Source: Treponema sp.
GTDB lineage: Bacteria; Spirochaetota; Spirochaetia; Treponematales; Treponemataceae
Direction of reading: 5' to 3'
NCBI GenBank assembly: GCA_022640795.1
Contig: JALCCK010000017.1
Location: 1-45,506 of the forward strand
DNA length: 45,506 nucleotides
The notes under the pieces are model-generated. The model saw nothing but the letters and a program-made list of their open reading frames with translations. It did not search any database and was not told the origin of the DNA. How positions within the stretch are numbered: the first letter of the stretch is position 1; every line of letters starts with the position of its first letter. Positions 15,938 through 23,745 of the stretch are shown in pieces. A program made the translations under genes and the position numbers.

Positions 15938-17317
15938 TCATGCATCCTGTTTGTCGAAATCCGCAACCAGTCCCTTTGCCGTATCAGCAAGAGCGGCATC
16001 CATGCGGCTGACAACGGCATCGATCTGTTCCCGGCTTATCGTTGCGGGCGGTTCGAAACGGATACATTTTGCATTGACAAGCGTTCCCGCCGTCATAACA
16101 CCGCGGGAAAACAGGCCTTTTGCAACACTATAGCCGATTTTTGTATGTTTAAATTCAACCGCAAGCATAAGCCCTGCTCCGCGGACATCGTCAATAAGTT
16201 TCGGATATTTTTTCTTAAGTGATTCCAGACCACCTTTGAGAAGCTGCCCTTTTTCGGCACACTGACCGGGTATATCGTTATCAATCATATATTTTATAGT
16301 TGCTATAGCTGCCGAACAACAGACCGGATTCCCTCCGAATGTCGGCGAGCCGAGCAGCCAGGGATTATCAACCAGCTGTTTTCCCCACATCCAGGGACGA
16401 CAGATAAGACCGGTAATAGGCATCACCCCACCGCCGAACGCTTTACCATATGTCATAACATCAGGCGTTACCCCTTCATGTTCGCACCGCCACATTGTTC
16501 CGGTACGTCCCATACCGGTCTGGATTTCATCAAAAATAAGTGCGACTTTATATTTATCACATATGGTCCGCAATGCTTTGAGATATCCGTCAGGGGGAAT
16601 GATAACACCGGCTTCTCCCTGAATCGGTTCTACGATCATGGCAGCGACTTTCTCGCCGACCGCCTGAAGATTGCGGATCGCTTTTTCAGCATCCTGTGCA
16701 TTTCCGTATTCCACATGCTGAACCTGCTGAACCATCGGCGTATACGGTACGCGGTACGTATTTTTTCCCGTCACAGAAATAGCCCCCATGGATTTCCCAT
16801 GAAAACCGCCGACTGTCGATATATACCATCGTCCGCCGGTCGCAATACGGGCAAGTTTGAGCGCCATCTCAACAGCTTCCGCACCGCCGTTCGTAAAGAA
16901 ACAGTACTGCAGGTCTCCCGGTGTAATAGCTGCCATCGCTTTGGCAAGATACCCGCGGAGCGGATCAAGCAGTTCCTGCGAGTGCAGTGCCTCGTGATCA
17001 AGCTGAGCCTTGACGGTCCCGACTATTTCGGGATTCCGGTGTCCGCACGTAAAAATACCGAATCCGCCGAGGCAGTCAATAAAATTTTCCCCATACAGTC
17101 CGATATACGTACTGTCGTTATCGGTCCATTCAATAATAGCATCATTCGTCGAAACAGACTTGCGGTACTTGAGCCATCCGGGACTGACGTAGTTGTCAAA
17201 ATAGTCCATTGTCTGCTTCGTAATCAAATCCTTGTCTTCTTCACTCACTGTATCGGCATGGATATAGCCGATAACCTTTTCCAGATCCTTGCTTACGGTT
17301 CTGTAATTTTCATCCAT
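15938..17317 (-). CDS. patA: Putrescine aminotransferase
   Basis: A 459-residue class III PLP aminotransferase that moves the amino group of putrescine to an oxo acid, giving 4-aminobutanal (1-pyrroline). Close resemblance to E. coli PatA/YgjG is seen throughout: EFIDCLGGFGIF-like FIDCLGGFGIFTCGHRNP, HSQELLDPLR, FGGNPVCCSAAIATI and IRFEPPATI. The PLP lysine is in MTYGKAFGGGVMP. The ATG at 17317 has AAGGAG 8 bases upstream. It lies downstream of the aldehyde dehydrogenase that would take its product, and upstream of aguA/aguB that would make its substrate. Confidence 0.94.
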   Translation of the reverse strand: MDENYRTVSKDLEKVIGYIHADTVSEEDKDLITKQTMDYFDNYVSPGWLKYRKSVSTNDAIIEWTDNDSTYIGLYGENFIDCLGGFGIFTCGHRNPEIVGTVKAQLDHEALHSQELLDPLRGYLAKAMAAITPGDLQYCFFTNGGAEAVEMALKLARIATGGRWYISTVGGFHGKSMGAISVTGKNTYRVPYTPMVQQVQHVEYGNAQDAEKAIRNLQAVGEKVAAMIVEPIQGEAGVIIPPDGYLKALRTICDKYKVALIFDEIQTGMGRTGTMWRCEHEGVTPDVMTYGKAFGGGVMPITGLICRPWMWGKQLVDNPWLLGSPTFGGNPVCCSAAIATIKYMIDNDIPGQCAEKGQLLKGGLESLKKKYPKLIDDVRGAGLMLAVEFKHTKIGYSVAKGLFSRGVMTAGTLVNAKCIRFEPPATISREQIDAVVSRMDAALADTAKGLVADFDKQDA

Positions 17318-17340
17318 AAAACTAAACTCCTTAACTACTG

Positions 17341-17421
17341 TTACTTTAAAAGACGATTAACCATGAAGAAATAGCGCATCTTTTCTGCGTTTTCTTCGTA
17401 GATCCTGCTGTTAATGTTCAT
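17341..17421 (-). CDS. Possible 26-residue small protein between aldehyde dehydrogenase and patA
   Basis: An ATG at 17421, inside the last codons of the aldehyde dehydrogenase in another frame, opens 26 codons that end at TAA 17341-17343. The peptide runs MNINSRIYEENAEKM then RYFFMVNRLLK: an acidic start, a short amphipathic helix and a basic end. GGCAGG lies about 6 bases upstream. The segment also folds as a hairpin (GAAGAAA with TTTCTTC). It could be a leader peptide, a coupled small protein or chance. Not recognised as any family. Confidence 0.3.
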   Translation of the reverse strand: MNINSRIYEENAEKMRYFFMVNRLLK

Positions 17422-18889
17422 ACCAGCCTGCCACCCCCGGGTTCAAATTAATATTTATCTGTTTTACTTCCTGATATTCTTCCAGACCATGGATGCCCAG
17501 TTCGCGGCCGATACCGCTCATTTTATAACCGCCCCATGGAGCCTCGTTGAATGTCGGATTATAACAGTTTATCCAGGTAATACCTGCGCGCAGTTCCGAA
17601 ATAACACGATGTGCCCGCGTTACGTCGGACGTAAACACGCCGCCAGCCAGACCATATTCAGTATCGTTCGCTAAACTGATGGCCTCTTCTTCTGTCTCAA
17701 AACTCTGAACGGTTACGACCGGTCCGAAAATTTCTTCCCGGACGATCTTCATGGCAGACGTACAGTCGTCAAATATCGTCGGACGGACGAAATATCCGTT
17801 TTCGCAACCGTTATCAGTATATCGTTCACCTCCTGTTACCAGTGTTGCTCCTTCATCCTTACCGCTCTGAATATATCCGAGCACCTTGTTCATATCTTTT
17901 TCCGTGACAAGCGGACCAAGATCGGGGTTGTCGACAGGATTCCCGATGGTCATGGCTTCGGCACGGGCCTTCAGTTTTGCAATAAAGGTATCCTTTATCT
18001 TTTTCTCAATGATGATGCGGGAGCCTGCGGAACAGACTTCTCCCTGATTGAAGAAAATGCCGATCATTGCCCATTCGACCGCACCGTCCAGATCCGCATC
18101 GGCAAAAATGATGTTCGGTGATTTGCCGCCGAGCTCAAGTCCGATTTTCTTGACGTTTGCTGCGGCCGCACGCATAAGCAGTTTTCCGACCCGCGTGCTT
18201 CCGGTAAAGGCAATCATGTCGACGTCCTTGTTTTCTCCCATCTCCGTACCGGCTTCAGCGTCTCCTTGAACCAGATTCGCACATCCGGCAGGAAGCCCTG
18301 CCTGTTCAAATATCTCGAACAGCCGTATCGTAGAGAGCGGAGCTTTCGGGCTCGGTTTAAAAACAACACTGTTTCCGGCTGCAAGCGCCGGTGCCAGTTT
18401 CCATACGGACATAAGGAACGGATAATTCCACGGCGTAATCTGTGCAACAACGCCGACCGGTTCGTGTACCATATACGAATGCATCTTTCCAAACCCGGCG
18501 TTGACATCGTATACCCCACCGTACGGCATTTTTATGGCACCCGCATAATATCTGAAACAATGGATGCCGTCTGAAATATCACCCTGTGCTTCCCTGAACG
18601 GTTTTCCGTTGTCAAGCGTATCAAGCATCGCAATTTCATCCGCGTTTTTTTCAAGAAGATCGGCTATTTTAAGCAGAATATCACCGCGCGTCTGCGAATC
18701 CATGTCGCGCCACTCCCTGGTACCGTAAAAGGATTTTTTTGCCGCGGCTACCGCTTTCCGTACATCTTCTACGCTGCTTTCATACACCTGTGCAAAAACT
18801 TTCCCCGTAGCAGGATTGATAACATCAAAAGGTTTTTTCATACTGCCTTCCGTCCATTTTCCATCGATATACATTTTCTTTACTTCCAT
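17411..18889 (-). CDS. Aldehyde dehydrogenase, probably 4-aminobutanal dehydrogenase
   Basis: A 492-residue NAD(P)-dependent aldehyde dehydrogenase. It has the coenzyme loop FTGSTRVGK, the general-base Glu in LELGGKSPNIIF and the nucleophile Cys in NQGEVCSAGSRI. Its closest look is to the betaine/aminobutyraldehyde branch. Place in the cluster, next to patA, supports oxidation of 4-aminobutanal to GABA (PatD-like role), an inference from context. The ATG at 18889 has GGAGG 6 bases upstream; the open frame continues upstream but through the leader hairpin, so the longer form is rejected. It may start its own transcript (candidate TATAAT at 19059-19064). Confidence 0.87.
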   Translation of the reverse strand: MEVKKMYIDGKWTEGSMKKPFDVINPATGKVFAQVYESSVEDVRKAVAAAKKSFYGTREWRDMDSQTRGDILLKIADLLEKNADEIAMLDTLDNGKPFREAQGDISDGIHCFRYYAGAIKMPYGGVYDVNAGFGKMHSYMVHEPVGVVAQITPWNYPFLMSVWKLAPALAAGNSVVFKPSPKAPLSTIRLFEIFEQAGLPAGCANLVQGDAEAGTEMGENKDVDMIAFTGSTRVGKLLMRAAAANVKKIGLELGGKSPNIIFADADLDGAVEWAMIGIFFNQGEVCSAGSRIIIEKKIKDTFIAKLKARAEAMTIGNPVDNPDLGPLVTEKDMNKVLGYIQSGKDEGATLVTGGERYTDNGCENGYFVRPTIFDDCTSAMKIVREEIFGPVVTVQSFETEEEAISLANDTEYGLAGGVFTSDVTRAHRVISELRAGITWINCYNPTFNEAPWGGYKMSGIGRELGIHGLEEYQEVKQININLNPGVAGWYEH

Positions 18890-18967
18890 ACAATACCTCC
18901 GGTTTCGATAATCATCACTGCGATTTTTACCACAGTTTCCGTTTAATACTCCTGCAGACTGACAAAC

Positions 18968-19015
18968 AAAAAAAGGCGACACACCCCCTGTCGTCCGGGA
19001 TGTATCGCCTTTGAT
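18968..19015 (-). promoter_or_regulatory. Leader hairpin/attenuator B before the aldehyde dehydrogenase-patA-agu unit
   Basis: In minus-strand sense GATCAAAGGCGATACA (starting at 19016) pairs with TGTGTCGCCTTT (18983-18972): 12 consecutive pairs plus an inner CCC/GGG, a loop containing ACGAC, and then a U-run (18974-18968). It is a very strong terminator-like hairpin. Its 5' block ATCAAAGGCGATA (19015-19003) is identical to that of hairpin A at 13858-13870. It may end the upstream deacylase transcript, or attenuate the aldehyde dehydrogenase transcript if that starts at about 19052. GGAT/ATCC pairing near 19015 could compete with it. Confidence 0.5.
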
Positions 19016-19058
19016 CCACCAATTTATTTCTATAAAAAGTGTTCTGAAAATCATCTGA

Positions 19059-19064
19059 ATTATA
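19059..19064 (-). promoter_or_regulatory. Candidate -10 box for the aldehyde dehydrogenase unit
   Basis: A perfect TATAAT is found on the minus strand in the 259-base gap between the deacylase stop and the aldehyde dehydrogenase start, preceded by TG. No convincing -35 was seen 17 bases upstream. A start near 19052 would put hairpin B in the leader. Confidence 0.35.
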
Positions 19065-19148
19065 CACCATAAATCAGCATAATGCATATCACAGGGCCAG
19101 CATCACCAAACGATACATCCGTATTCTTTTTACCCCCGAATGAATCCG

Positions 19149-20525
19149 TCACCACCTCCACTCTTTGTTTTCTGCCCGGATCAGATTTCCGGCAGCAGTC
19201 GGAATGACAGTCGTTCCCTGTACAGTAAGCATACCGTTAACGAATACATAGTCGATCCCCTCCGGACGACTGTCGGTCGGTCCGTCGCACGGGTACTGTG
19301 CGGTATCTTTTATCCGCGCGAGATCAAAAACAACGATGTCGGCATCAGCTCCTTCCGCTATAAATCCTTTGGAATCAAATCCGAACCGTTTTGCCGGCAG
19401 ATATGTGCAGCGGCGAATTGCATCAACAATGGAAATTCTGTTCTGTTCCCGTACCATCGTGCGGAAAAAACGGGGATACGTTCCGGCATCCTGAGGATGC
19501 CCGGGGACACCGTTATCATACAATGTTCCGGCATCGCTGCCGACCATAACATACGGACGGTCAAGGATTTCATAAACCTCGTATTCGTTTCCTACCATTC
19601 CGATACCGGTATCTTCCGGGTAATTTTTCCGCATATCATCATACATATCACGCGTCAAACGTTGCCCCTTATACTTCCCGGTTCCCGCAATTATTGCGCT
19701 GTAATCAGTACGCCATTTTTCAACACAGCCTTCATCGAATACGGCACTCCCTATCTGTGTCGCAAATCCGCTGTATAAGCCGCTGTCACAGGAAATATCA
19801 AGCCCGTCCCTTTTCGCTGTTTCGATAAGGCGCAGCGCCTCGGGAGACATACCGAATCCGTACATATAAGCGAGGTGCGAGATATTGACCGCCGCTCCCG
19901 TCTTTCTGGTTATATCAAGCGCCTCTATAAGCGCATCCAGCCCGGGATTGTAGTCCGTCCGCGTGTGAATGGAAACAGGGCGTCCGTACGCTGCCGCAAT
20001 TTCTGCCAGCGCAAGTACTTCCGCTTTAGAACTTCCCGGGACATATTCAAGTCCGAATGACAGACCGTATGCACCGCTTTTGAAGGCGTCGTCGGCCAGC
20101 TGCCGCATCTTTTCTATCTGCGCCGCTGATGAAGGCGCATACCGGTCGGTATTACCGGCGAGCTCCCGTAAGGTACAATGACCGACCTGTTCATACTGAT
20201 TGACCGGAAATCCCTGAGAACTGTACTGCAGCATGAATTCATCAAAATTCGCCGGAGACATACCGCAGTTTCCATTCAGTACGGAAGTCACTCCCATGGC
20301 AACCATGAGTTCCGCACAGTCTTTATTCCCTTCAACATGTGTATGCGGATCAATAAAACCGGGGCACACAATTCTGCCGGTCACGTCAAAACTCTGCAGG
20401 GCCTCCGGAATCGTCCGCGTAACAGCGGCAATTTTTCCATCTTTAAATCCCAGATTGGCGACCGTAGAACGTTCCGTTTTCGGATCAATAATTGTTCCGT
20501 GCAGCAGTGCAACATCATAGTTCAT
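19149..20525 (-). CDS. N-acyl-D-amino-acid deacylase-family amidohydrolase
   Basis: A 458-residue metal-dependent amidohydrolase of the D-aminoacylase branch. Metal-site motifs are visible: HxH in DPHTHVEG, the Cys in NGNCGMSP typical of D-aminoacylases, SIHTRTD and the late Asp in VGSDAGTLYDNG. It would hydrolyse an N-acyl or related amide bond; the substrate is unknown. The start ATG overlaps the potC2 stop by 4 bases, so it is translationally coupled to the second polyamine transporter. That position suggests that imported polyamine conjugates or N-acyl amino acids are its substrates, which is inference only. D-glutamate deacylase is a simple alternative. Confidence 0.85.
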   Translation of the reverse strand: MNYDVALLHGTIIDPKTERSTVANLGFKDGKIAAVTRTIPEALQSFDVTGRIVCPGFIDPHTHVEGNKDCAELMVAMGVTSVLNGNCGMSPANFDEFMLQYSSQGFPVNQYEQVGHCTLRELAGNTDRYAPSSAAQIEKMRQLADDAFKSGAYGLSFGLEYVPGSSKAEVLALAEIAAAYGRPVSIHTRTDYNPGLDALIEALDITRKTGAAVNISHLAYMYGFGMSPEALRLIETAKRDGLDISCDSGLYSGFATQIGSAVFDEGCVEKWRTDYSAIIAGTGKYKGQRLTRDMYDDMRKNYPEDTGIGMVGNEYEVYEILDRPYVMVGSDAGTLYDNGVPGHPQDAGTYPRFFRTMVREQNRISIVDAIRRCTYLPAKRFGFDSKGFIAEGADADIVVFDLARIKDTAQYPCDGPTDSRPEGIDYVFVNGMLTVQGTTVIPTAAGNLIRAENKEWRW

Positions 20526-21340
20526 AAGAGTGCCTTCCTGCTGTCGGCTTTTATTTTCCGTACCTGAATACCGGTGTTAATACTGATAATAATGATCATA
20601 ACGAACATTATAATAGTAGAAAGTGCATTCACTTCCGGTGTTACACCGGTTTTAACCATTGAATAAATCTTGAGCGGCAGCGTCGTACTTCCCGGACCGG
20701 TAACAAAGAAACTGATGATGACATCGTCAAGTGACAGGGAAAATGAAAGCAGCGCCCCTGACATAACGCCCGGCATTATAGACGGCAGCAGCACGCGCAT
20801 AAAAGTCGTAAACCGGTTGGCACCAAGATCCATTGCAGCTTCTTCCAGATTCTCGTCAAATCCGGCAAGACTTGCGCGAACTGAAATAACAACAAACGGA
20901 ATACAGAACGTAGCATGCGAAAGCGTGATGGTCCCGATGCCGAGCGGAAATTTGAGCAGGGAATAGATGCACAGCAAAGCGACGCCGAGGACAACTTCGG
21001 GGATTACGACGGGGATGTACAGCAGCTGGTCTATGAAATCTTTTCCTTTGAAGTTGAACTTTTTAAGCCCGACTGCACCCAACGTCCCTACGACGGTGGA
21101 AATCGCGGTACTCAATACGGCAATGATAAGACTGCACCACAGTGAATCCATCAGCGTACGGTTCAGAAAGAAAGACCCGTACCATTTTATAGTAAACCCT
21201 TTCCACAAAATATTCAGTTTTGATACATTGAAAGAGAAGATAACGACGACGACTATCGGTATATAGAGAAAAAGAAAAACAAGAACTATATACAGATTTT
21301 TCAGAAAGAACGAAAAAGGTGTTTCTTTTTTTGTTTCCAT
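20522..21340 (-). CDS. potC: Polyamine ABC transporter permease PotC, copy 2
   Basis: A 272-residue inner-membrane permease with about six helices. The EAA loop EAAMDLGANRFTTFMRVLLP is nearly the same as in copy 1. It starts 3 bases after the potB2 stop and overlaps the deacylase start by 4 bases, so the whole second operon is tightly coupled. Confidence 0.92.
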   Translation of the reverse strand: METKKETPFSFFLKNLYIVLVFLFLYIPIVVVVIFSFNVSKLNILWKGFTIKWYGSFFLNRTLMDSLWCSLIIAVLSTAISTVVGTLGAVGLKKFNFKGKDFIDQLLYIPVVIPEVVLGVALLCIYSLLKFPLGIGTITLSHATFCIPFVVISVRASLAGFDENLEEAAMDLGANRFTTFMRVLLPSIMPGVMSGALLSFSLSLDDVIISFFVTGPGSTTLPLKIYSMVKTGVTPEVNALSTIIMFVMIIIISINTGIQVRKIKADSRKALL

Positions 21341-21343
21341 AAA

Positions 21344-22210
21344 CTATCGGCCTCCTCCTAACGCATCCATACTTCCGCCGCTCTTCTTGTATATCTTTAC
21401 AAAGACAAGCGTGATAACGATGAGGAACAACGACATAGCCGCTCCGAGCGGCCAGTTTTTTGCCGTAATAAACTGATTACGGATAAGATTACCCATAACA
21501 AGGATTTTACTTCCTCCCATTAAATCAATTACAAAAAACAGTCCGAGCGTCGGAATAAAGGTCATAATAATTCCGCCGAAGATGCCGGGCATAGTAAGCG
21601 GCAGCGTCACCTTCAAAAAAGCGGTAACAGGGCCTGCTCCCAGATCGCTGCACGCTTCAAGCAGGGTCCTGTCCAGTTTCTCTATAGAACTGTAGAGCGG
21701 CATAATCATGAACGGCAGCAACACGTATACCAGTCCGATAACGGCACCTGTCGTATTATAAACAAGCGGCAGCGGCGAATGAATAAGTCCCAGCCGCATA
21801 AGAAAACTGTTTATAAAGCCTGTTCTCCTGAGAATATTTATCCATGCAAACAGACGTATAAGCGAACTGATCATAAACGGCACCATAACAAGCGACATAA
21901 AAACAGTCTTTTTTACGGCCGTTTTCTGGCTGATAAAATAGGCAAACGGATATGCTATGAGCAGACAAACCAGCGTCGTCAGTGTCGCCAGAAGAAAGGA
22001 CTGCCCGAAAACTTTCAGATTATCAGGCCGGAATACTTCAAGAATATTCTCAAGCGTTATTCCCATCGAAACTCCGCCGTAGGTGCTGCGGTGCATAAAA
22101 CTGATAACCGTAATAAAAACAAACGGGATGAATACGAACAGAATCATCCAGAGCGCAACAGGACCGACCATGATAAAAAAGGCTGAATTGATTTTTTTTC
22201 TATCTTTCAT
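21344..22210 (-). CDS. potB: Polyamine ABC transporter permease PotB, copy 2
   Basis: A 288-residue inner-membrane permease. The first helix is MVGPVALWMILFVFIPFVFI and the EAA loop is EACSDLGAGPVTAFLKVTLP. The start overlaps the potA2 stop by one base. It is clearly paralogous to copy 1 (same order, same loop pattern) but divergent enough to suggest an old duplication or separate gain. Confidence 0.92.
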   Translation of the reverse strand: MKDRKKINSAFFIMVGPVALWMILFVFIPFVFITVISFMHRSTYGGVSMGITLENILEVFRPDNLKVFGQSFLLATLTTLVCLLIAYPFAYFISQKTAVKKTVFMSLVMVPFMISSLIRLFAWINILRRTGFINSFLMRLGLIHSPLPLVYNTTGAVIGLVYVLLPFMIMPLYSSIEKLDRTLLEACSDLGAGPVTAFLKVTLPLTMPGIFGGIIMTFIPTLGLFFVIDLMGGSKILVMGNLIRNQFITAKNWPLGAAMSLFLIVITLVFVKIYKKSGGSMDALGGGR

Positions 22211-23337
22211 CAGTTATCATCCTTTGTGCCGACAAAAACCGGATGACTTATGACAGATACCACCTGATTGTCAGGAGAGGAAATGACAACAGCATCTTCT
22301 CCTTTCCATGAAAGGAAGACTGCGGTTCCGGCCGGAAATACGGGAAGTTTCGGCGACTGATTGATCTTCGCTTCTTTTCCGTTCGGAAGCGTGACAATAA
22401 TTTTATTTATATTTCCGATATAAATACTTTCCTTGATGATACCCGGGCAGTCGAATCCTTCTGCCGGTTCCGGAGAAATTTTCAGGTTTTCGGGTCGTAC
22501 CGATACATCTACAATATCTCCCTCTCTGCAATTCGTAGAAAGTCCGCTGATAAACCCTGACTCTATCTTTACCTGAATAGAACTATCCTGTACCGAACTG
22601 ACAATACCTTCAAAAATATTCGATTCACCGATAAAGTCAGCGACAAATTTACTTTTCGGGCATTCGTAGATATCTTTCGGGGTTCCCAGCTGCTCCAGTA
22701 TGCCGTCAGAGAGGACGGCAATACGGTCGCTCATGGTGAGCGCTTCTTCCTGATCATGTGTCACATAGATAAAAGTAATACCGAGCTTACTTTGCAGGCT
22801 TTTCAACTCAAACTGCATCTGCTTTCTGAGTTTTAAATCAAGCGCACCAAGCGGTTCGTCAAGTAACAGAACTTTCGGTTTATTGACGAGGGCTCGGGCT
22901 ATGGCGACACGCTGCTTCTGCCCGCCTGAAAGCTGTGACGGCCTTCTGCTCCCATACCCTTCAAGCTGAACAAGTTCAAGCATTTTTGCAACATTCTCTT
23001 TAATCTCTGCATTCGACGTTCTTTTAACCTTCAAGCCGAACGCTATATTGTCGTAAACCGTCATATGAGGAAACAATGCATAATTTTGAAAGACAGTGTT
23101 GATTTCCCGATGATACGGTTCCGTTTCCTGAATTTCTTTTTCATCAAAAAACAAGTGCCCGGAAGACGGTTTCTCAAACCCCGCAATCATACGGAGCGTT
23201 GTCGTTTTTCCGCATCCGGACGGGCCGAGAATTGTCAGAAATTCCCCTTCACCGATTTCCATATTCATATCTTTTACAACACAGTTATCACCATATTGTT
23301 TTGAAATATTCTGTAATCTGATAATCTGTTTCCCCAT
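22210..23337 (-). CDS. potA: Polyamine ABC transporter ATPase PotA, copy 2
   Basis: A 375-residue ATPase with Walker [13 protein letters not shown], signature [14 protein letters not shown], Walker [13 protein letters not shown] and [13 protein letters not shown], and a C-terminal TOBE domain. The ATG at 23337 has GAGAGG 7 bases upstream; a TTG five codons earlier would overlap that site. A short tandem repeat (23361-23391) lies between its ribosome site and the stop of the second PII gene. Like copy 1 it is directly downstream of a PII gene, the basis for proposing PII control. Confidence 0.92.
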   Translation of the reverse strand: MGKQIIRLQNISKQYGDNCVVKDMNMEIGEGEFLTILGPSGCGKTTTLRMIAGFEKPSSGHLFFDEKEIQETEPYHREINTVFQNYALFPHMTVYDNIAFGLKVKRTSNAEIKENVAKMLELVQLEGYGSRRPSQLSGGQKQRVAIARALVNKPKVLLLDEPLGALDLKLRKQMQFELKSLQSKLGITFIYVTHDQEEALTMSDRIAVLSDGILEQLGTPKDIYECPKSKFVADFIGESNIFEGIVSSVQDSSIQVKIESGFISGLSTNCREGDIVDVSVRPENLKISPEPAEGFDCPGIIKESIYIGNINKIIVTLPNGKEAKINQSPKLPVFPAGTAVFLSWKGEDAVVISSPDNQVVSVISHPVFVGTKDDN

Positions 23338-23360
23338 CTTTTTACCTCTCAAAAACTTCG

Positions 23361-23391
23361 CCCGTATACCCGTATACCGTATACCCGTATA
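23361..23391 (-). repeat. Tandem 8-base repeat TATACGGG, about four units
   Basis: On the minus strand TATACGGG, TATACGG, TATACGGG, TATACGGG follow each other, one unit being one base short. Each unit with its neighbour contains the palindrome GTATAC. The tract fills the gap between the PII-2 stop and the potA2 ribosome site. Length changes here by slippage could alter coupling between the two genes. Confidence 0.8.
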
Positions 23392-23745
23392 CTAGAGAGC
23401 TTTTTCGCCACTTTCTCCTGTACGAATACGAATCGTCTCTTCTATATTTCGTATAAATATTTTTCCGCCGCCGACTGTCGTTGTTGTGAGTGCATCGCGG
23501 ATTTTCAAAACCAGATTTTCCACTTCTTCATTTCGTACGACGACTTCTATTCTGATTTTTGGTAACAGGTTGATAGACGTCTTGAATCCTTTCATCAGGG
23601 TCTCTTTTTCCGGATTGACAATACCACGCTGTGTTCCGCATCCCATTACATTCGACATGGTGATACCGCCGACATGTTCGGCATCAAGAATTCCCTTAAC
23701 CGTTTCCAATTTCTGAGGATTTACAATAATTACAAGTTCTTTCAT
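23392..23745 (-). CDS. PII-type signalling protein with extended T-loop, copy 2
   Basis: A 117-residue GlnB/GlnK-family protein. It shares the start MKELVIIVNPQKLETVKG, the core LLPKIRIEVVVRNEEV and the C-terminal GKIFIRNIEETIRIRTGESG with copy 1. Its T-loop is longer still: 19 residues between GCGTQRG and LLPK against 14 in typical PII proteins, with no tyrosine at the uridylylation position (it has KGFKTSINL). Loss of that site argues against control by GlnD; nucleotide sensing is likely kept. The ATG overlaps the TGA of the upstream amidohydrolase (ATGA) and has GGGAGG 6 bases upstream. It precedes potA2 as copy 1 precedes potA1. Confidence 0.9.
   Translation of the reverse strand: MKELVIIVNPQKLETVKGILDAEHVGGITMSNVMGCGTQRGIVNPEKETLMKGFKTSINLLPKIRIEVVVRNEEVENLVLKIRDALTTTTVGGGKIFIRNIEETIRIRTGESGEKAL

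Noticed and set aside
18985..19002. CCGGACGA in hairpin B recalls the start of guanidine-III RNA, and paired ACGA loops recall guanidine-II
   Set aside because: The rest of those consensus folds is absent; the elements are single extended terminator hairpins.
23361..23391. Short repeats as a possible CRISPR or iteron array
   Set aside because: Units are 7-8 bases without spacers, only about four copies, and there are no cas or replication genes.
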